Of a DNA stretch of 29,924 nucleotides, positions 9,522 through 19,865 are shown piece after piece. The notes under the pieces were generated by a model. It did not search any database, had not been told where the DNA came from, and saw only the letters and a program-made list of their open reading frames with translations. How positions within the stretch are numbered: position 1 is the stretch's first letter; each line of letters opens with the position of its first letter. The position numbers were made by a program, and so were the translations under genes. Location: positions 1 through 29,924 of the forward strand of contig DATMGU010000116.1 of assembly GCA_035555315.1 (NCBI GenBank), given 5' to 3'. The stretch comes from DATMGU01 sp035555315. Lineage in GTDB: Bacteria > Pseudomonadota > Alphaproteobacteria > ATCC43930 > CGMCC-115725.

Positions 9522-10778
9522 TTACGGCAGACGCGGCATCAGCGCTTCCAGCCGGGCGCTCAGCTCCGCCCGCGGAACCTCCGCCTGGCTGCCGGCATCG
9601 AGGTCGCGCAGCGAGACGACGCCGCGCGCCAGCTCGTCATCGCCCAGCACCAGGGCGACACGGGCGCCCAGCTTGTTCGCCCGCTTCATCCGCTTCGACG
9701 CGTTGCCGCCGAAGCCCAGATCGACGGTGAAGCCGGTCGCGCGCAGCTGCTGCGTCAACACCAGCGCCGGCATCTCGGCGGCCTCGCCCAGCGGCACCAC
9801 GGCGATCGGCCGGGTGGCCGGCGCCGGTTCGGCGATCAGCATGGCCAGCCGCTCGATCCCGGCGGCCCAGCCGACCGCCGGCAGATCGGGACCGCCCATC
9901 AGCGCCATCAGCCCGTCATAGCGACCGCCGCCCAGCACCGTCGCCTGCGAACCGAGTTCGGTCGACACGAATTCGAAGGCGGTATGACAATAGTAGTCGA
10001 GCCCGCGCACCAGCCGGGGATTCAACCGGTAACCGATGCCCAGCGCCTCCAGCCCACCCCGCACCGCGGCGAAGAACGCCTGGCTGTCGGTGTTGAGGTA
10101 ATCGGCATAGGCCGGGGCCCCGGCGACGATCTCCCGGTCGCCCGGATCCTTGCTGTCGAGGATGCGCAACGGGTTGCGGGTCAGCCGATCGCGGCTGTCC
10201 TCCGACAAGCGCTCGCGATGACCCGAGAAGAACTCGACCAGGGCCGCGCGATAGGCCTGGCGGCTCGCCGTATCGCCGAGCGTGTTCAGTTCCAGCTCGA
10301 TCCGGTCGCCGAGGCCCAGTTCGGCCAGGATCTGGGCGCCCAGGGCGATGACCTCGATATCGGCCTGCGGCTGCGCCGGGCCGATCAGCTCCGCACCGAT
10401 CTGGTGGAACTGCCGATAGCGGCCCTTCTGCGGCCGCTCGTAGCGGAACATCGGCCCGCTATAGAAGAATTTGAGTGGCGTCGCCTGGGTGAGCCCGTTG
10501 GACAGCACGGCGCGCACCACGCCCGCCGTATTCTCGGGCCGCAGCGCCAGGGTCTCGCCGCCGCGATCCTGCAGCGTGTACATCTCCTTGGAGACGATGT
10601 CGGTCGCCTCGCCGATCGGCCGCTCGAACACGTCGAGGAACTCGAAAATCGGCGTCGCGATCTCCTCGAAACCATACCGCTCGGCGGTGCGGCGGGCGGT
10701 CTCGGAGACGGCACGATGCCGCCGCGCCGCCGCCGGCAGCAAATCCTGCGTGCCGCGAACCGGCTGTAGCTGGGCCAT
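9522..10778 (-). CDS. hisS: Histidyl-tRNA synthetase
   Basis: This class II synthetase charges tRNA-His in the cytoplasm. From the ATG at 10778 the protein is 418 residues, the normal length, and begins MAQLQPVRGTQDLLP, matching the family N-terminus. An ATG 39 bases further upstream would add residues unlike the family and is less likely. Visible motifs are motif 2 (MFRYERPQKGRYRQFHQIGAE), the histidine-binding LVRGLDYYCHTAFE, and GGGRYDGL near motif 3. The C-terminal anticodon-binding domain (VPLGEAAEMPALVLTQQLRA onward) is complete. It lies downstream of ispG, separated by a palindromic repeat, and just before prfA. Confidence 0.97.
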   Translation of the reverse strand: MAQLQPVRGTQDLLPAAARRHRAVSETARRTAERYGFEEIATPIFEFLDVFERPIGEATDIVSKEMYTLQDRGGETLALRPENTAGVVRAVLSNGLTQATPLKFFYSGPMFRYERPQKGRYRQFHQIGAELIGPAQPQADIEVIALGAQILAELGLGDRIELELNTLGDTASRQAYRAALVEFFSGHRERLSEDSRDRLTRNPLRILDSKDPGDREIVAGAPAYADYLNTDSQAFFAAVRGGLEALGIGYRLNPRLVRGLDYYCHTAFEFVSTELGSQATVLGGGRYDGLMALMGGPDLPAVGWAAGIERLAMLIAEPAPATRPIAVVPLGEAAEMPALVLTQQLRATGFTVDLGFGGNASKRMKRANKLGARVALVLGDDELARGVVSLRDLDAGSQAEVPRAELSARLEALMPRLP

Positions 10779-10802
10779 GGGGTGTAAACCGTTCAATGCG
10801 TT

Positions 10803-10865
10803 AAGCCCCTCTCCCACATCGTGAGAGAGGGAGGGACCCGCCGCGCCAGCGGTGGGAGGGGCTTG
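10803..10865. repeat. Palindromic REP-like intergenic element between ispG and hisS
   Basis: The stretch begins AAGCCCCTCTCCCAC and ends GTGGGAGGGGCTT, near-perfect inverted copies of each other apart from a 2-base insertion. A nested hairpin CCCTCTC...GAGAGGG lies in its left half. This C/T-rich then G/A-rich palindrome resembles intergenic repeats scattered in many alphaproteobacterial genomes (from memory). It sits just after the ispG stop codon and before hisS, so it may also attenuate or stabilise the transcript. Confidence 0.65.
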
Positions 10866-10872
10866 GAGGCTG

Positions 10873-11994
10873 CTATTCCGCCGCCGTCTCCAGCAGCTTC
10901 GCCGCTTCCAGCGCCTTGGCCTTTTCCTCGACCAGATGCACCAGATGATCGACGATGGCGCCGTCCTTCAGGCGATGATCGGGCAAGCCTGCGATATAGA
11001 CCTGGTGCGTGTTGTTGCCGCCGCCGGTGAAGCCGATATCGGTCTCGCGCGCCTCGCCGGGGCCGTTGACGACGCAGCCGATCACCGACACCGTCAGCGG
11101 CGTGGTGATATGCGCCAGCCGCTCCTCCAGCACTTCCACGGTCTTGATCACCTGGAATTGCTGGCGCGCGCAGGACGGGCACGAGATCACCGTGACACCG
11201 CGCCGCCGCAAGCCCAGGGTCTTCAGCATGTCGTAGCCGACGCGGATCTCCTCGACCGGTTCGGCCGAGAGCGACACACGGATCGTATCGCCGATCCCCG
11301 ACCACAGCAGCATGCCCATGCCGATCGACGATTTCACCGTGCCGGCGCGCAAGCCGCCCGCCTCGGTGATGCCGAGATGCAGCGGGTAATCGCAAGCCTC
11401 GGCCAATTGCTGATAAGCCGCGACGGCGAGGAACACGTCGGAGGCCTTGCACGAGATCTTGAAGTTGAAGAAGTCGTTGTCTTCAAGGATGCGCGCATGG
11501 TTCAGCGCGCTCTCGACCATCGCCTCGGGACAGGGCTCGCCGTATTTCTCCAGCAGCTCCTTTTCCAGCGACCCGGCATTGACGCCGATGCGCATCGAGC
11601 AACCGTAGTCCTTCGCCGCCTTGATGACGTCGCGCACCCGATCGGCGCTGCCGATATTGCCGGGGTTGATGCGCAGGCAGGCGGCACCGTTCTGGGCCGC
11701 CTCGATGCCGCGTTTGTAATGGAAATGGATGTCGGCGACGATCGGCACGCTGACCTGCCGCGTGATCTCCTTGAGGGCGGCGGAGCTTTCCTCGTCCGGG
11801 CAGCTGACCCGCACGATATCCGCCCCGGCTTCCTCCAGCCCGCGGATCTGGGCCACGGTGGCCGCCACGTCATGGGTCAGCGTATTGGTCATCGACTGCA
11901 CGGTGATCGGCGCGTCACCGCCGACCAGAACCGAACCGACGCTGATCTGGCGGCTCTTGCGCCGAAGAATGTCACGATACGGGCGGAGGCTCAT
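10873..11994 (-). CDS. ispG: 4-hydroxy-3-methylbut-2-en-1-yl diphosphate synthase
   Basis: IspG (GcpE) carries out the penultimate step of the MEP isoprenoid pathway, reducing methylerythritol cyclodiphosphate to HMBPP with a [4Fe-4S] cluster. Starting at the ATG at 11994 (MSLRPYRDILRR), which has a GGGA-rich region upstream, gives 373 residues, the usual length. The ORF continues 40 codons upstream with no family resemblance. The cluster ligands are C272, C275 (SCPSCARQQF) and C307 with E314 (GCVVNGPGEA). The N-terminal TIM-barrel part is intact (QSMTNTLTHDVAATVAQI). It follows the amidase gene after 170 bases. Confidence 0.97.
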   Translation of the reverse strand: MSLRPYRDILRRKSRQISVGSVLVGGDAPITVQSMTNTLTHDVAATVAQIRGLEEAGADIVRVSCPDEESSAALKEITRQVSVPIVADIHFHYKRGIEAAQNGAACLRINPGNIGSADRVRDVIKAAKDYGCSMRIGVNAGSLEKELLEKYGEPCPEAMVESALNHARILEDNDFFNFKISCKASDVFLAVAAYQQLAEACDYPLHLGITEAGGLRAGTVKSSIGMGMLLWSGIGDTIRVSLSAEPVEEIRVGYDMLKTLGLRRRGVTVISCPSCARQQFQVIKTVEVLEERLAHITTPLTVSVIGCVVNGPGEARETDIGFTGGGNNTHQVYIAGLPDHRLKDGAIVDHLVHLVEEKAKALEAAKLLETAAE

Positions 11995-12106
11995 GGGGAT
12001 CCCTGTTCCCTTCAGTGGCGCACGCGCTGGGCAAGCACGGGCCAGATAAGGTTGCGCGGCTGCCGGATGCGCCACGCCTGACCGGGAGATATAGCCGGTT
12101 TGGCGC

Positions 12107-12126
12107 GGCGGCAAAAGGGTGCCGCC
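12107..12126. terminator. Stem-loop between the amidase gene and ispG
   Basis: GGCGGCA (12107-12113) pairs perfectly with TGCCGCC (12120-12126) around a 6-base loop. The hairpin lies 38 bases past the amidase stop codon. There is no T run after it on the minus strand, so it may be a weak or Rho-assisted terminator or an RNA-stabilising structure. The rest of the 170-base gap shows no clear promoter. Confidence 0.3.
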
Positions 12127-12164
12127 TGCGGGGGTGGTATGAGTGCTTCGCTAACGCGGCGCCC

Positions 12165-13768
<1,604 letters not shown>

Positions 13769-13769
<1 letters not shown>

Positions 13770-14920
13770 TATTCGGCGCTGGCGGTGCCGCCGGCCAGCT
13801 TGGTCGGATCGAGGCTGACATTCTTCTTGATGACGCCGAGCGCCCCCAAAGGCGGCGCCGTCTTGCCGTCGACGGTCACGGTCAGCGCGCCCGCGTTGCC
13901 GGTCCGCATGCTGAGCCCCGGCTTGTCCGGCACAACATAGGTGTCGCCCGGTTTCAGCACCCGGGTCAGCAGCAGGGATTGATCGCTGTCGCGCACCTGC
14001 ACCCAGCTATCGGCGACCGCGCGGATGACGATGCGGCTCGACTCGCCGGCGCTGCCGTAAACCCGCGTGCCATCCGCGTTTTGCTGGACACCATCGGTCG
14101 CGGCGACGGGCGGCACGGCCGGCAACTCGCCGGGACGCGCGGCGGCACCGGGACGCGTCGGACCGGGGGTCGCGGCGGACGGCGGCAAAGCGGCGCTCTG
14201 CGTGGTCGGCGCGGCACCGGGCGGTGAAGCCGGCGGGACGGGCGTGGCGACAGGGGCCGGCGGCGCGCTATTGGACGCGACCGGGTTGGTGGACATGGGA
14301 GTACCGGGGACGGGCACACCGGGGGAAGGCGCGCTCGACGTCGCCGCCGCGGGAGGCTCGTTACTGGCCGTCGACGGGGTTTCCGCGGGCGCTTGGGCCG
14401 TGGTGTCGGCGGGGGGCGTTTGAAGCAGGCGTTGTGGCACGGCCTCGACCGCGGGCGCCTGGCTCCGATCGGCGGAGGAGACATAGTAATAGGTGCCATA
14501 GCCCAGCACCGCCAGAATCAGCGCCGTCAGGAACATGGCGCTGCCCGGCAGGCCGCGCTCCGGCGTCGGGATCGGGAAGCTCAGTTCCTGCTTCGTGTCC
14601 AGCAGCGCCTTTTCCTGCTTGAAGCGGCGCACGGCCTCGACCCCGTCGAGACCCAGATATTCGGCATAGGCGCGCACGAAGCCGGTGGCATAGGCCGGGC
14701 CGGGCAGGCCCTCGACGCTGTTGCGCTCGATCGCCTCGAGATATTCCGGCCGGATGCGCAGGCTCGCCGCGACATCGGCGATCGCCCGGCCGTAGCCCTC
14801 CCGTGTGCTGCGCAGCAAGCCGCCCATGCCCTTGGGCGCCGATGGTTCGGACACGGCATCGGGCACCTCGACGAACTCATCCTCCGCCGGGTCGTGACGC
14901 TGACGCTTGAACATTCCCAT
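13769..14920 (-). CDS. RodZ-like HTH membrane protein (DUF4115)
   Basis: RodZ-type proteins tie the MreB cytoskeleton to the cell-wall synthesis machinery. This 383-residue protein has the RodZ layout: a cytoplasmic helix-turn-helix domain (about 34-100, LLRSTREGYGRAIADVAASL ... YATGFVRAYAEYLGL), one transmembrane helix (about 127-147), a long Pro/Ala/Thr-rich periplasmic linker (about 155-290) and a C-terminal DUF4115 beta domain (IVIRAVADSWVQVRDSD ... LKPGDTYVVP). It lies between ptsP and the amidase, upstream of ispG. RodZ-ispG-hisS is also a frequent order in other proteobacteria. The linker is longer and more repetitive than in E. coli RodZ. Confidence 0.88.
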
Positions 14921-15057
14921 GGCGTAACAACCTCAACCGATGACTCAACCGCGGCTCGGTTGCCCTGCCCCGCGCGGCCGACTTTGCCAACCCTTGTCTA
15001 GCACCCTTGTCCCATGTCGACCAGGGACTGGCGGCGTTCCGCGATAGATCTCGCCGT

Positions 15058-17331
15058 CTAGAGTTGGACGCCGCGGTCGCGCGCGAAATCACTCAGCTTG
15101 CTGCGCAGGCTGTGATCCGGCCGATCGATCAAATCCGCCAGATAATCGGCGAGCGGCCCGACCTCAAGCCGGCGCACCATCGATTTCACCGGGCCGATCG
15201 ACGACGGCGACATCGACAGGCTGCGATAACCGAGGCCAGCCAGCACCATCGCCTCAAGCGGCCGGCCCGCCATCTCACCACACATCGAAAACGGCACGCC
15301 GGCAGCCCCGGCGGTGCGCGCGATCTGGCCGAGACATTTCAGCATCGGCGGCGACAAGACGTCGTAGCGTTCGGCCAATCGGGCATTGCCCCGATCGCTG
15401 GCGAACAAGAACTGCGTCAGGTCATTGCTGCCGACCGAGATGAAATCGACCACCCGGCAGAGCGTCGGCAATTGCCAGACCAGCGACGGCACCTCCAGCA
15501 TGGCGCCGACCTCGATCACCGAGGGCAGCACCACCCCGCGCTGACGGCCGCGTTCGAGCTCCAGCGTCAGGATCGCCTTCAGGCTGACGAACTCGGCGAC
15601 CTCGGCGACCATCGGAAACATGACGCGCAGCCGACGGCCGCCGGCCGCGCGGATCATCGCCCGCAGCTGCTGGCGCAGCATCGCCGGCCGGTCGAGCGCC
15701 ACCCGCACCGCGCGCCACCCCATGGCGGGGTTTTCCTCGATCCGCTCCGGCAGATAGGGCAGCACCTTGTCGCCGCCGATATCGAGGGTCCGAAAGGTGA
15801 CCGGCCGATCGCCCGCCTGGTCGAGGACCTTGCGATAGAACGCCGCCTGCTGTTCGACATCGGGGAAGTCGCTGCGCACCATGAAAGGGATCTCGGTGCG
15901 ATAGAGGCCGATGCCGTCGGCGGCGGTCGGCTCCAGCTCGTTCATATCGAACAGCAGCCCGGCATTGAGCTGCAGCGAAATGGCGATACCGTCCCGCGTC
16001 AGCGCCGGCAGGGTACGGAGCTCGGCATATTCGGCCTGCTGCCGCTGGCGATCGGCGAGGCGGGTCTCGACCGCCAATTGCACGTCCTCGCCCGGGCGGA
16101 TCAACACCTGGGCGTTGTCGCCATCGACGACCACCATGTCGCCCGCCTCGATCTGGGCGAGCGCCCCTTTTGCCCGGCCGACCACCGGGATGTCGAGGGC
16201 GCGGGCGACCACCGTGACATGCGAGGTGGGCGAGCCCTCTTCGAGCACCAACGCGCGCAGCCGCTTGCGATCGTAATCCAGTAACTCAGCCGGGCCCATG
16301 TTGCGCGCGACCAGCACCACGTCGTCGGGCAAATCGTCCGACGCGGCGGTCTGCCGCTCGCCCGACAGGTGGTGCTGCAGCCGGTTGGCGAGATCCTCCA
16401 GATCGAGCAGCCGTTCGCGGATATAGGGGTCGCTGATCTGGTTCATCCGCGCCCGGGTGTCGTCGCGGACCTTTTGCACCGCCGCCTCGGCGGTGAGGCC
16501 GCCGCGCACCGCCTCGCGGATCCGGGTGAGCCAGCCGCGATCCTCGGCGAACATCCGGTAGGCTTCGAGGATATCCCGGCTCTCGCTGCCATCGGCGATG
16601 TCGGTCGCCTGCAGCAGGGCGTCGACCGCGCGCTGCATATCGACGACCGCCCGGCCCAGCCGCAGCAACTCGACCTCGGGATTGTCGGCGATGACCTGGC
16701 GGATGACGATGTTCGGCGCATGCGGCACGGCGATGCCGACGCCGAGGCCGGCATTGAGCCGGATGCCTTCCAGCCGATGCGGCAACAGCGCGTTGCCGCC
16801 ATCGAGGTAATGCAGCTCGCCAGCGGCGACCAACTCGCCGCCCGCGACCAGTTCGGCCACCACCATGGCGATGGTTTGAAGGGTCTCGATCTCCTCGTCG
16901 GTATAGCTCCGCAGCGAGCGATTCTGGACGACCAGCACACCGGTCACCCGGCCGGCGCGCAGGATCGGCACGCCCATCAGGGAGTGATAGATCTCCTCGC
17001 CGGTTTCCGGACGATAGGCGAAGCTCGGATGGGATTGCGCGTCGGCGAGGGCCAGCGGGTTCGCCGTGGCCGCGACCACGCCGACCAAGCCTTCGCCCAA
17101 CCGCAAACGGGTGCGGTGGACCGCCTCGCGCTTCAGACCCTCGGTCGCGAACAATTCCAGGATATCGCCGGCTCGCATGACGTAGGCCGAGCACACCTCC
17201 GCCACCATGTCGGAAGCGACGATTTGCACGATGCGGTCGAGCCGTTCCTGGGCGGTACCGCCCTCCGCCATCACATCGCGCAGCCGACGGAGCAGGCGGC
17301 GGGATCCGGTTATCCCGACGGTCTGATCCAT
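15058..17331 (-). CDS. ptsP: Nitrogen-PTS enzyme I (PEP-protein phosphotransferase with GAF domain)
   Basis: PtsP starts the nitrogen-related phosphotransfer chain, passing phosphate from PEP to NPr and then to EIIA-Ntr. This chain reports nitrogen and carbon state and does not import sugar. The 757-residue protein has an N-terminal GAF sensor domain (about 20-165), absent from sugar-PTS enzyme I. It then has the phosphohistidine region with the active-site histidine at H371 (GSPTSHVTVVARAL) and the C-terminal PEP-binding barrel with VGSNDLTQFLFA and the catalytic cysteine in FSMCGEMAG. It starts 13 bases after the flavoprotein gene, so the two are probably co-transcribed. lysC-ptsP proximity is a familiar alphaproteobacterial arrangement. 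Confidence 0.96.
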   Translation of the reverse strand: MDQTVGITGSRRLLRRLRDVMAEGGTAQERLDRIVQIVASDMVAEVCSAYVMRAGDILELFATEGLKREAVHRTRLRLGEGLVGVVAATANPLALADAQSHPSFAYRPETGEEIYHSLMGVPILRAGRVTGVLVVQNRSLRSYTDEEIETLQTIAMVVAELVAGGELVAAGELHYLDGGNALLPHRLEGIRLNAGLGVGIAVPHAPNIVIRQVIADNPEVELLRLGRAVVDMQRAVDALLQATDIADGSESRDILEAYRMFAEDRGWLTRIREAVRGGLTAEAAVQKVRDDTRARMNQISDPYIRERLLDLEDLANRLQHHLSGERQTAASDDLPDDVVLVARNMGPAELLDYDRKRLRALVLEEGSPTSHVTVVARALDIPVVGRAKGALAQIEAGDMVVVDGDNAQVLIRPGEDVQLAVETRLADRQRQQAEYAELRTLPALTRDGIAISLQLNAGLLFDMNELEPTAADGIGLYRTEIPFMVRSDFPDVEQQAAFYRKVLDQAGDRPVTFRTLDIGGDKVLPYLPERIEENPAMGWRAVRVALDRPAMLRQQLRAMIRAAGGRRLRVMFPMVAEVAEFVSLKAILTLELERGRQRGVVLPSVIEVGAMLEVPSLVWQLPTLCRVVDFISVGSNDLTQFLFASDRGNARLAERYDVLSPPMLKCLGQIARTAGAAGVPFSMCGEMAGRPLEAMVLAGLGYRSLSMSPSSIGPVKSMVRRLEVGPLADYLADLIDRPDHSLRSKLSDFARDRGVQL

Positions 17332-17344
17332 CAGCCGACCCCGC

Positions 17345-18520
17345 TCATAACGCCGTGGCGCGGGCCGGGACCGGAGCCACCGCTTCGCTCTCGATCGCCG
17401 CCTGACGGACGGCGAGAGCCGCCGTCGCCTGGTCGATCAATTCGGCCAGGATCGCACTGGTCGGTTGTTCCGAGTGAACCATGCCAACGCTTTGACCGGC
17501 CATCAGCGAACCGGTCTCGACATCGCCATCGACCACCGCCCGGCGCAAGGCGCCCGCCCAGAAATGCTCGATCTCCAGCTGCGCCTCGCGCTGGCTGAGC
17601 TCGCCGCGACCGAAGCGATCGATCACCTCGCGCTGGATTTCCTGAAACCGCATGGTCGCCTGATTGCCGAGCGCGCGCACCGGGATGACCGGGAACCGAG
17701 GGTCGAGCTGGATCGAGGGCACCGCGTCGCGTGCGCCGGCGCGGATGAACGCCTGTTTGAACCGCGGATGGGCGATCGATTCGGTGGCGCAGACGAAGCG
17801 CGTGCCGAGTTGCACGCCGGCCGCCCCCATCTCCAGATGGGCGAGCATGCCCTCGCCCCGGCCGATGCCGCCGGCGACGAAAATCGGCACCTCGGCGAGG
17901 GTGGGCAGGATCTCCTGCGCCAGCACGCTGGTCGAGACCGGCCCGATATGGCCGCCCGCTTCCATCCCCTCGATGATCAGCGCGTCGACGCCAAGCCGCA
18001 CCAGCTTGCGGGCCAGCGCCAGGGCCGGGGCGAAGCAAAGCACCTTGGCGCCGCTCTCCTTGATCGACGCGATCGCGGCACCGGGCGGCAAGCCACCCGC
18101 CAGCACGACATGGCCGACGCCCTTATCGGCGCAGACCCGAATGAGTTCGGTCAATTGCGGATGCAGCGTGATGAGATTGACGCCGAACGGCCGCTTGGTC
18201 AGGGCCGCCGTGCCGTCGATCTCAGCCGCCAGCTGCGCCGGATTCATCGAGCCGGACGCCAAAACGCCAAAGCCGCCGCCATTCGAGATCGCCGCGACCA
18301 GATTGCGCTCCGACACCCAGGTCATGGCGCCGCCCATGATCGCGTAGTCGCTGCCGAGAAACTCCCGCCCCCGGCGCCAGAGGCGATCGAGGGCCGGGGC
18401 TACCCGGCCAACGCCAGGGCCGCTCACGGGCGCAGACGGCAGGCGCAAGGGTTCCGGCTGCGCCGACCAGGACGCAGCGAGCCCCATGGATTCATGGATG
18501 TCAGGCGGCGTCGAGGCCAT
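17345..18520 (-). CDS. FabK/nitronate monooxygenase-type FMN flavoprotein
   Basis: The family includes FabK enoyl-ACP reductases and nitronate monooxygenases, both FMN-dependent TIM-barrel enzymes. The 391-residue protein has the conserved start of the barrel (AIMGGAMTWVS...LVAAISNGGGFGVLASG, 60-90), the active-site histidine H191 in EGMEAGGHIG, and the FMN phosphate sites AGGIGRGEGM (216-225) and GAAGVQLGTRF (232-242). EGMEAGGHIG is closer to the FabK form of the motif, but the substrate cannot be settled. The start is uncertain: the ATG at 18520 overlaps lysC by 20 bases, while the ATG at 18487 lies just after the lysC stop. Neither has a clear Shine-Dalgarno sequence. It sits between lysC and ptsP on the same strand. 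Confidence 0.88.
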   Translation of the reverse strand: MASTPPDIHESMGLAASWSAQPEPLRLPSAPVSGPGVGRVAPALDRLWRRGREFLGSDYAIMGGAMTWVSERNLVAAISNGGGFGVLASGSMNPAQLAAEIDGTAALTKRPFGVNLITLHPQLTELIRVCADKGVGHVVLAGGLPPGAAIASIKESGAKVLCFAPALALARKLVRLGVDALIIEGMEAGGHIGPVSTSVLAQEILPTLAEVPIFVAGGIGRGEGMLAHLEMGAAGVQLGTRFVCATESIAHPRFKQAFIRAGARDAVPSIQLDPRFPVIPVRALGNQATMRFQEIQREVIDRFGRGELSQREAQLEIEHFWAGALRRAVVDGDVETGSLMAGQSVGMVHSEQPTSAILAELIDQATAALAVRQAAIESEAVAPVPARATAL

Positions 18521-19721
18521 AGGCGGTGTGCAAGGCCCGCAGCGCGAGCTCGGTGTACTCCTCGGCGATCAGCACGCTAACTTTGATTTCGGAGGTCGAG
18601 ATCACCTGAATGTTGATCCCCTTATCCGCCAGCGTCTGGAACATCTTCTGGGCGACGCCGGCATGGCTGCGCATGCCGACGCCGACCACCGAGATCTTCA
18701 CCACATTGGCATCGGCGGCGATGAGATCGAAGCCCAACTCCGACCGCTTGCCATCGAGCACGGCGACCGCGCGTTCCAGATCCGCCTTGGTCAGCGTGAA
18801 GGTAAGATCGGTCGCCTTGCCGTCTTCCGAGACGTTCTGGACGATCATATCGACATTGATGTTGTGCTCGGCCAGCGGCCCGAAAATGCCGGCGGCCATG
18901 CCCGGCCGGTCGGTGACGCGGCGCAGCGTGATCTTGGCCTCATCCCGGCTATAGGCGATTCCACTGACAACTTGCTTTTCCAAAATCTCGTCCTCATCCA
19001 CGACCAGGGTGCCGGGGCGGTCGACGAAACTCGACAGCACCTGGACACGAACCCGGTGGTTCATCGCCATCTCGACCGACCGCGTCTGCAAGACCTTGGC
19101 ACCCAGGGAGGCCATTTCGAGCATCTCCTCATAGGTGATGCGGTCGAGCTTTTGCGCCCGCGCCACGATGCGCGGATCGGTCGTGTATACACCATCGACA
19201 TCGGTGAAGATGTCGCATCGCTCCGCCTCGAAGGCCGCGGCGAGCGCCACGGCGGAGGTATCGGAACCGCCGCGGCCCAGCGTCGTGATCCGGTTGTCCG
19301 GCCCCACGCCCTGGAAGCCGGCGACGACCGCGACCTCGCCGCGCGCGGCCCGGCTGACGATCTCGCCCAGCGGAATATCGTCGATACGCGCCTTGCCATG
19401 AACGCCGTCCGTGCGGATCGGCACCTGCCAGCCCAGCCAGGAACGCGCTGCGACACCCAACTCCTGCAGTGCCATCGCGACCAGACCGGCGGTCACCTGC
19501 TCGCCGGCGGCGACCACCACGTCGTATTCGCGCGCATCGTGCAAGCGGGAGGTCTCCCGCGTCCAATCGACCAGTTGGTTGGTCGTCCCCGACATCGCGG
19601 AGACCACCACGATAATCTGATGGCCGGCGTCGACCTCACGCTTAACGCGTTGCGCGACCGCTTTGATCCGTCCTACATCGGCGACTGAGGTGCCGCCGAA
19701 TTTTTGCACGATACGTGCCAT
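18501..19721 (-). CDS. lysC: Aspartate kinase
   Basis: LysC phosphorylates aspartate, the first step towards lysine, threonine, methionine and diaminopimelate. The 406-residue protein begins with the kinase signature (VQKFGGTSVADVGRI, residues 5-19) and has the GRGGSDTSAVALAAA nucleotide-binding loop and DVDGVYTTDPRIV. Two ACT regulatory domains follow in the last 140 residues (ITLRRVTDRPGMAAGIFGPL and KISVVGVGMRSHAGVAQKMF), so it is likely to be feedback-inhibited by lysine and/or threonine. It is divergent from ubiG, and the 144-base spacer contains an attenuator-like inverted repeat. Confidence 0.97.
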   Translation of the reverse strand: MARIVQKFGGTSVADVGRIKAVAQRVKREVDAGHQIIVVVSAMSGTTNQLVDWTRETSRLHDAREYDVVVAAGEQVTAGLVAMALQELGVAARSWLGWQVPIRTDGVHGKARIDDIPLGEIVSRAARGEVAVVAGFQGVGPDNRITTLGRGGSDTSAVALAAAFEAERCDIFTDVDGVYTTDPRIVARAQKLDRITYEEMLEMASLGAKVLQTRSVEMAMNHRVRVQVLSSFVDRPGTLVVDEDEILEKQVVSGIAYSRDEAKITLRRVTDRPGMAAGIFGPLAEHNINVDMIVQNVSEDGKATDLTFTLTKADLERAVAVLDGKRSELGFDLIAADANVVKISVVGVGMRSHAGVAQKMFQTLADKGINIQVISTSEIKVSVLIAEEYTELALRALHTAYGLDAA

Positions 19722-19774
19722 AATGCGTGATATCCGTCCGGCAAATGCTTGAAAAGACGCGAGAGAAAAGGGCT

Positions 19775-19806
19775 GCCGGTAGCCTTTGTTTGCGTACGCT
19801 ACCGGC
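19775..19806 (-). promoter_or_regulatory. Inverted repeat in the lysC leader: attenuator-like hairpin or operator
   Basis: GCCGGTAGC (19775-19783) and GCTACCGGC (19798-19806) are perfect 9-base inverted copies with a 14-base spacer. On the minus strand the hairpin is followed four bases later by TTTTCTCTC, so in the lysC direction it resembles an intrinsic terminator about 54 bases before the lysC start. On the plus strand it overlaps the region where a ubiG promoter would lie. It could also be a dimeric regulator site shared by both genes. Confidence 0.45.
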
Positions 19807-19865
19807 TATACATACTATCCCCGGCGACGGCGAAGCAAGCAACGGTGAGGCTGAAGGATACCAGA

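Noticed and set aside
15007..16284. 425-codon plus-strand open frame opposite ptsP
   Set aside because: Antisense to ptsP, with Gln/Arg/His-rich low-complexity composition and no domain.
19786..19818. Plus-strand promoter for ubiG (TTGTTT with TATACA or TACATA)
   Set aside because: Each spacing gives only a poor match, so I do not list it as a feature.
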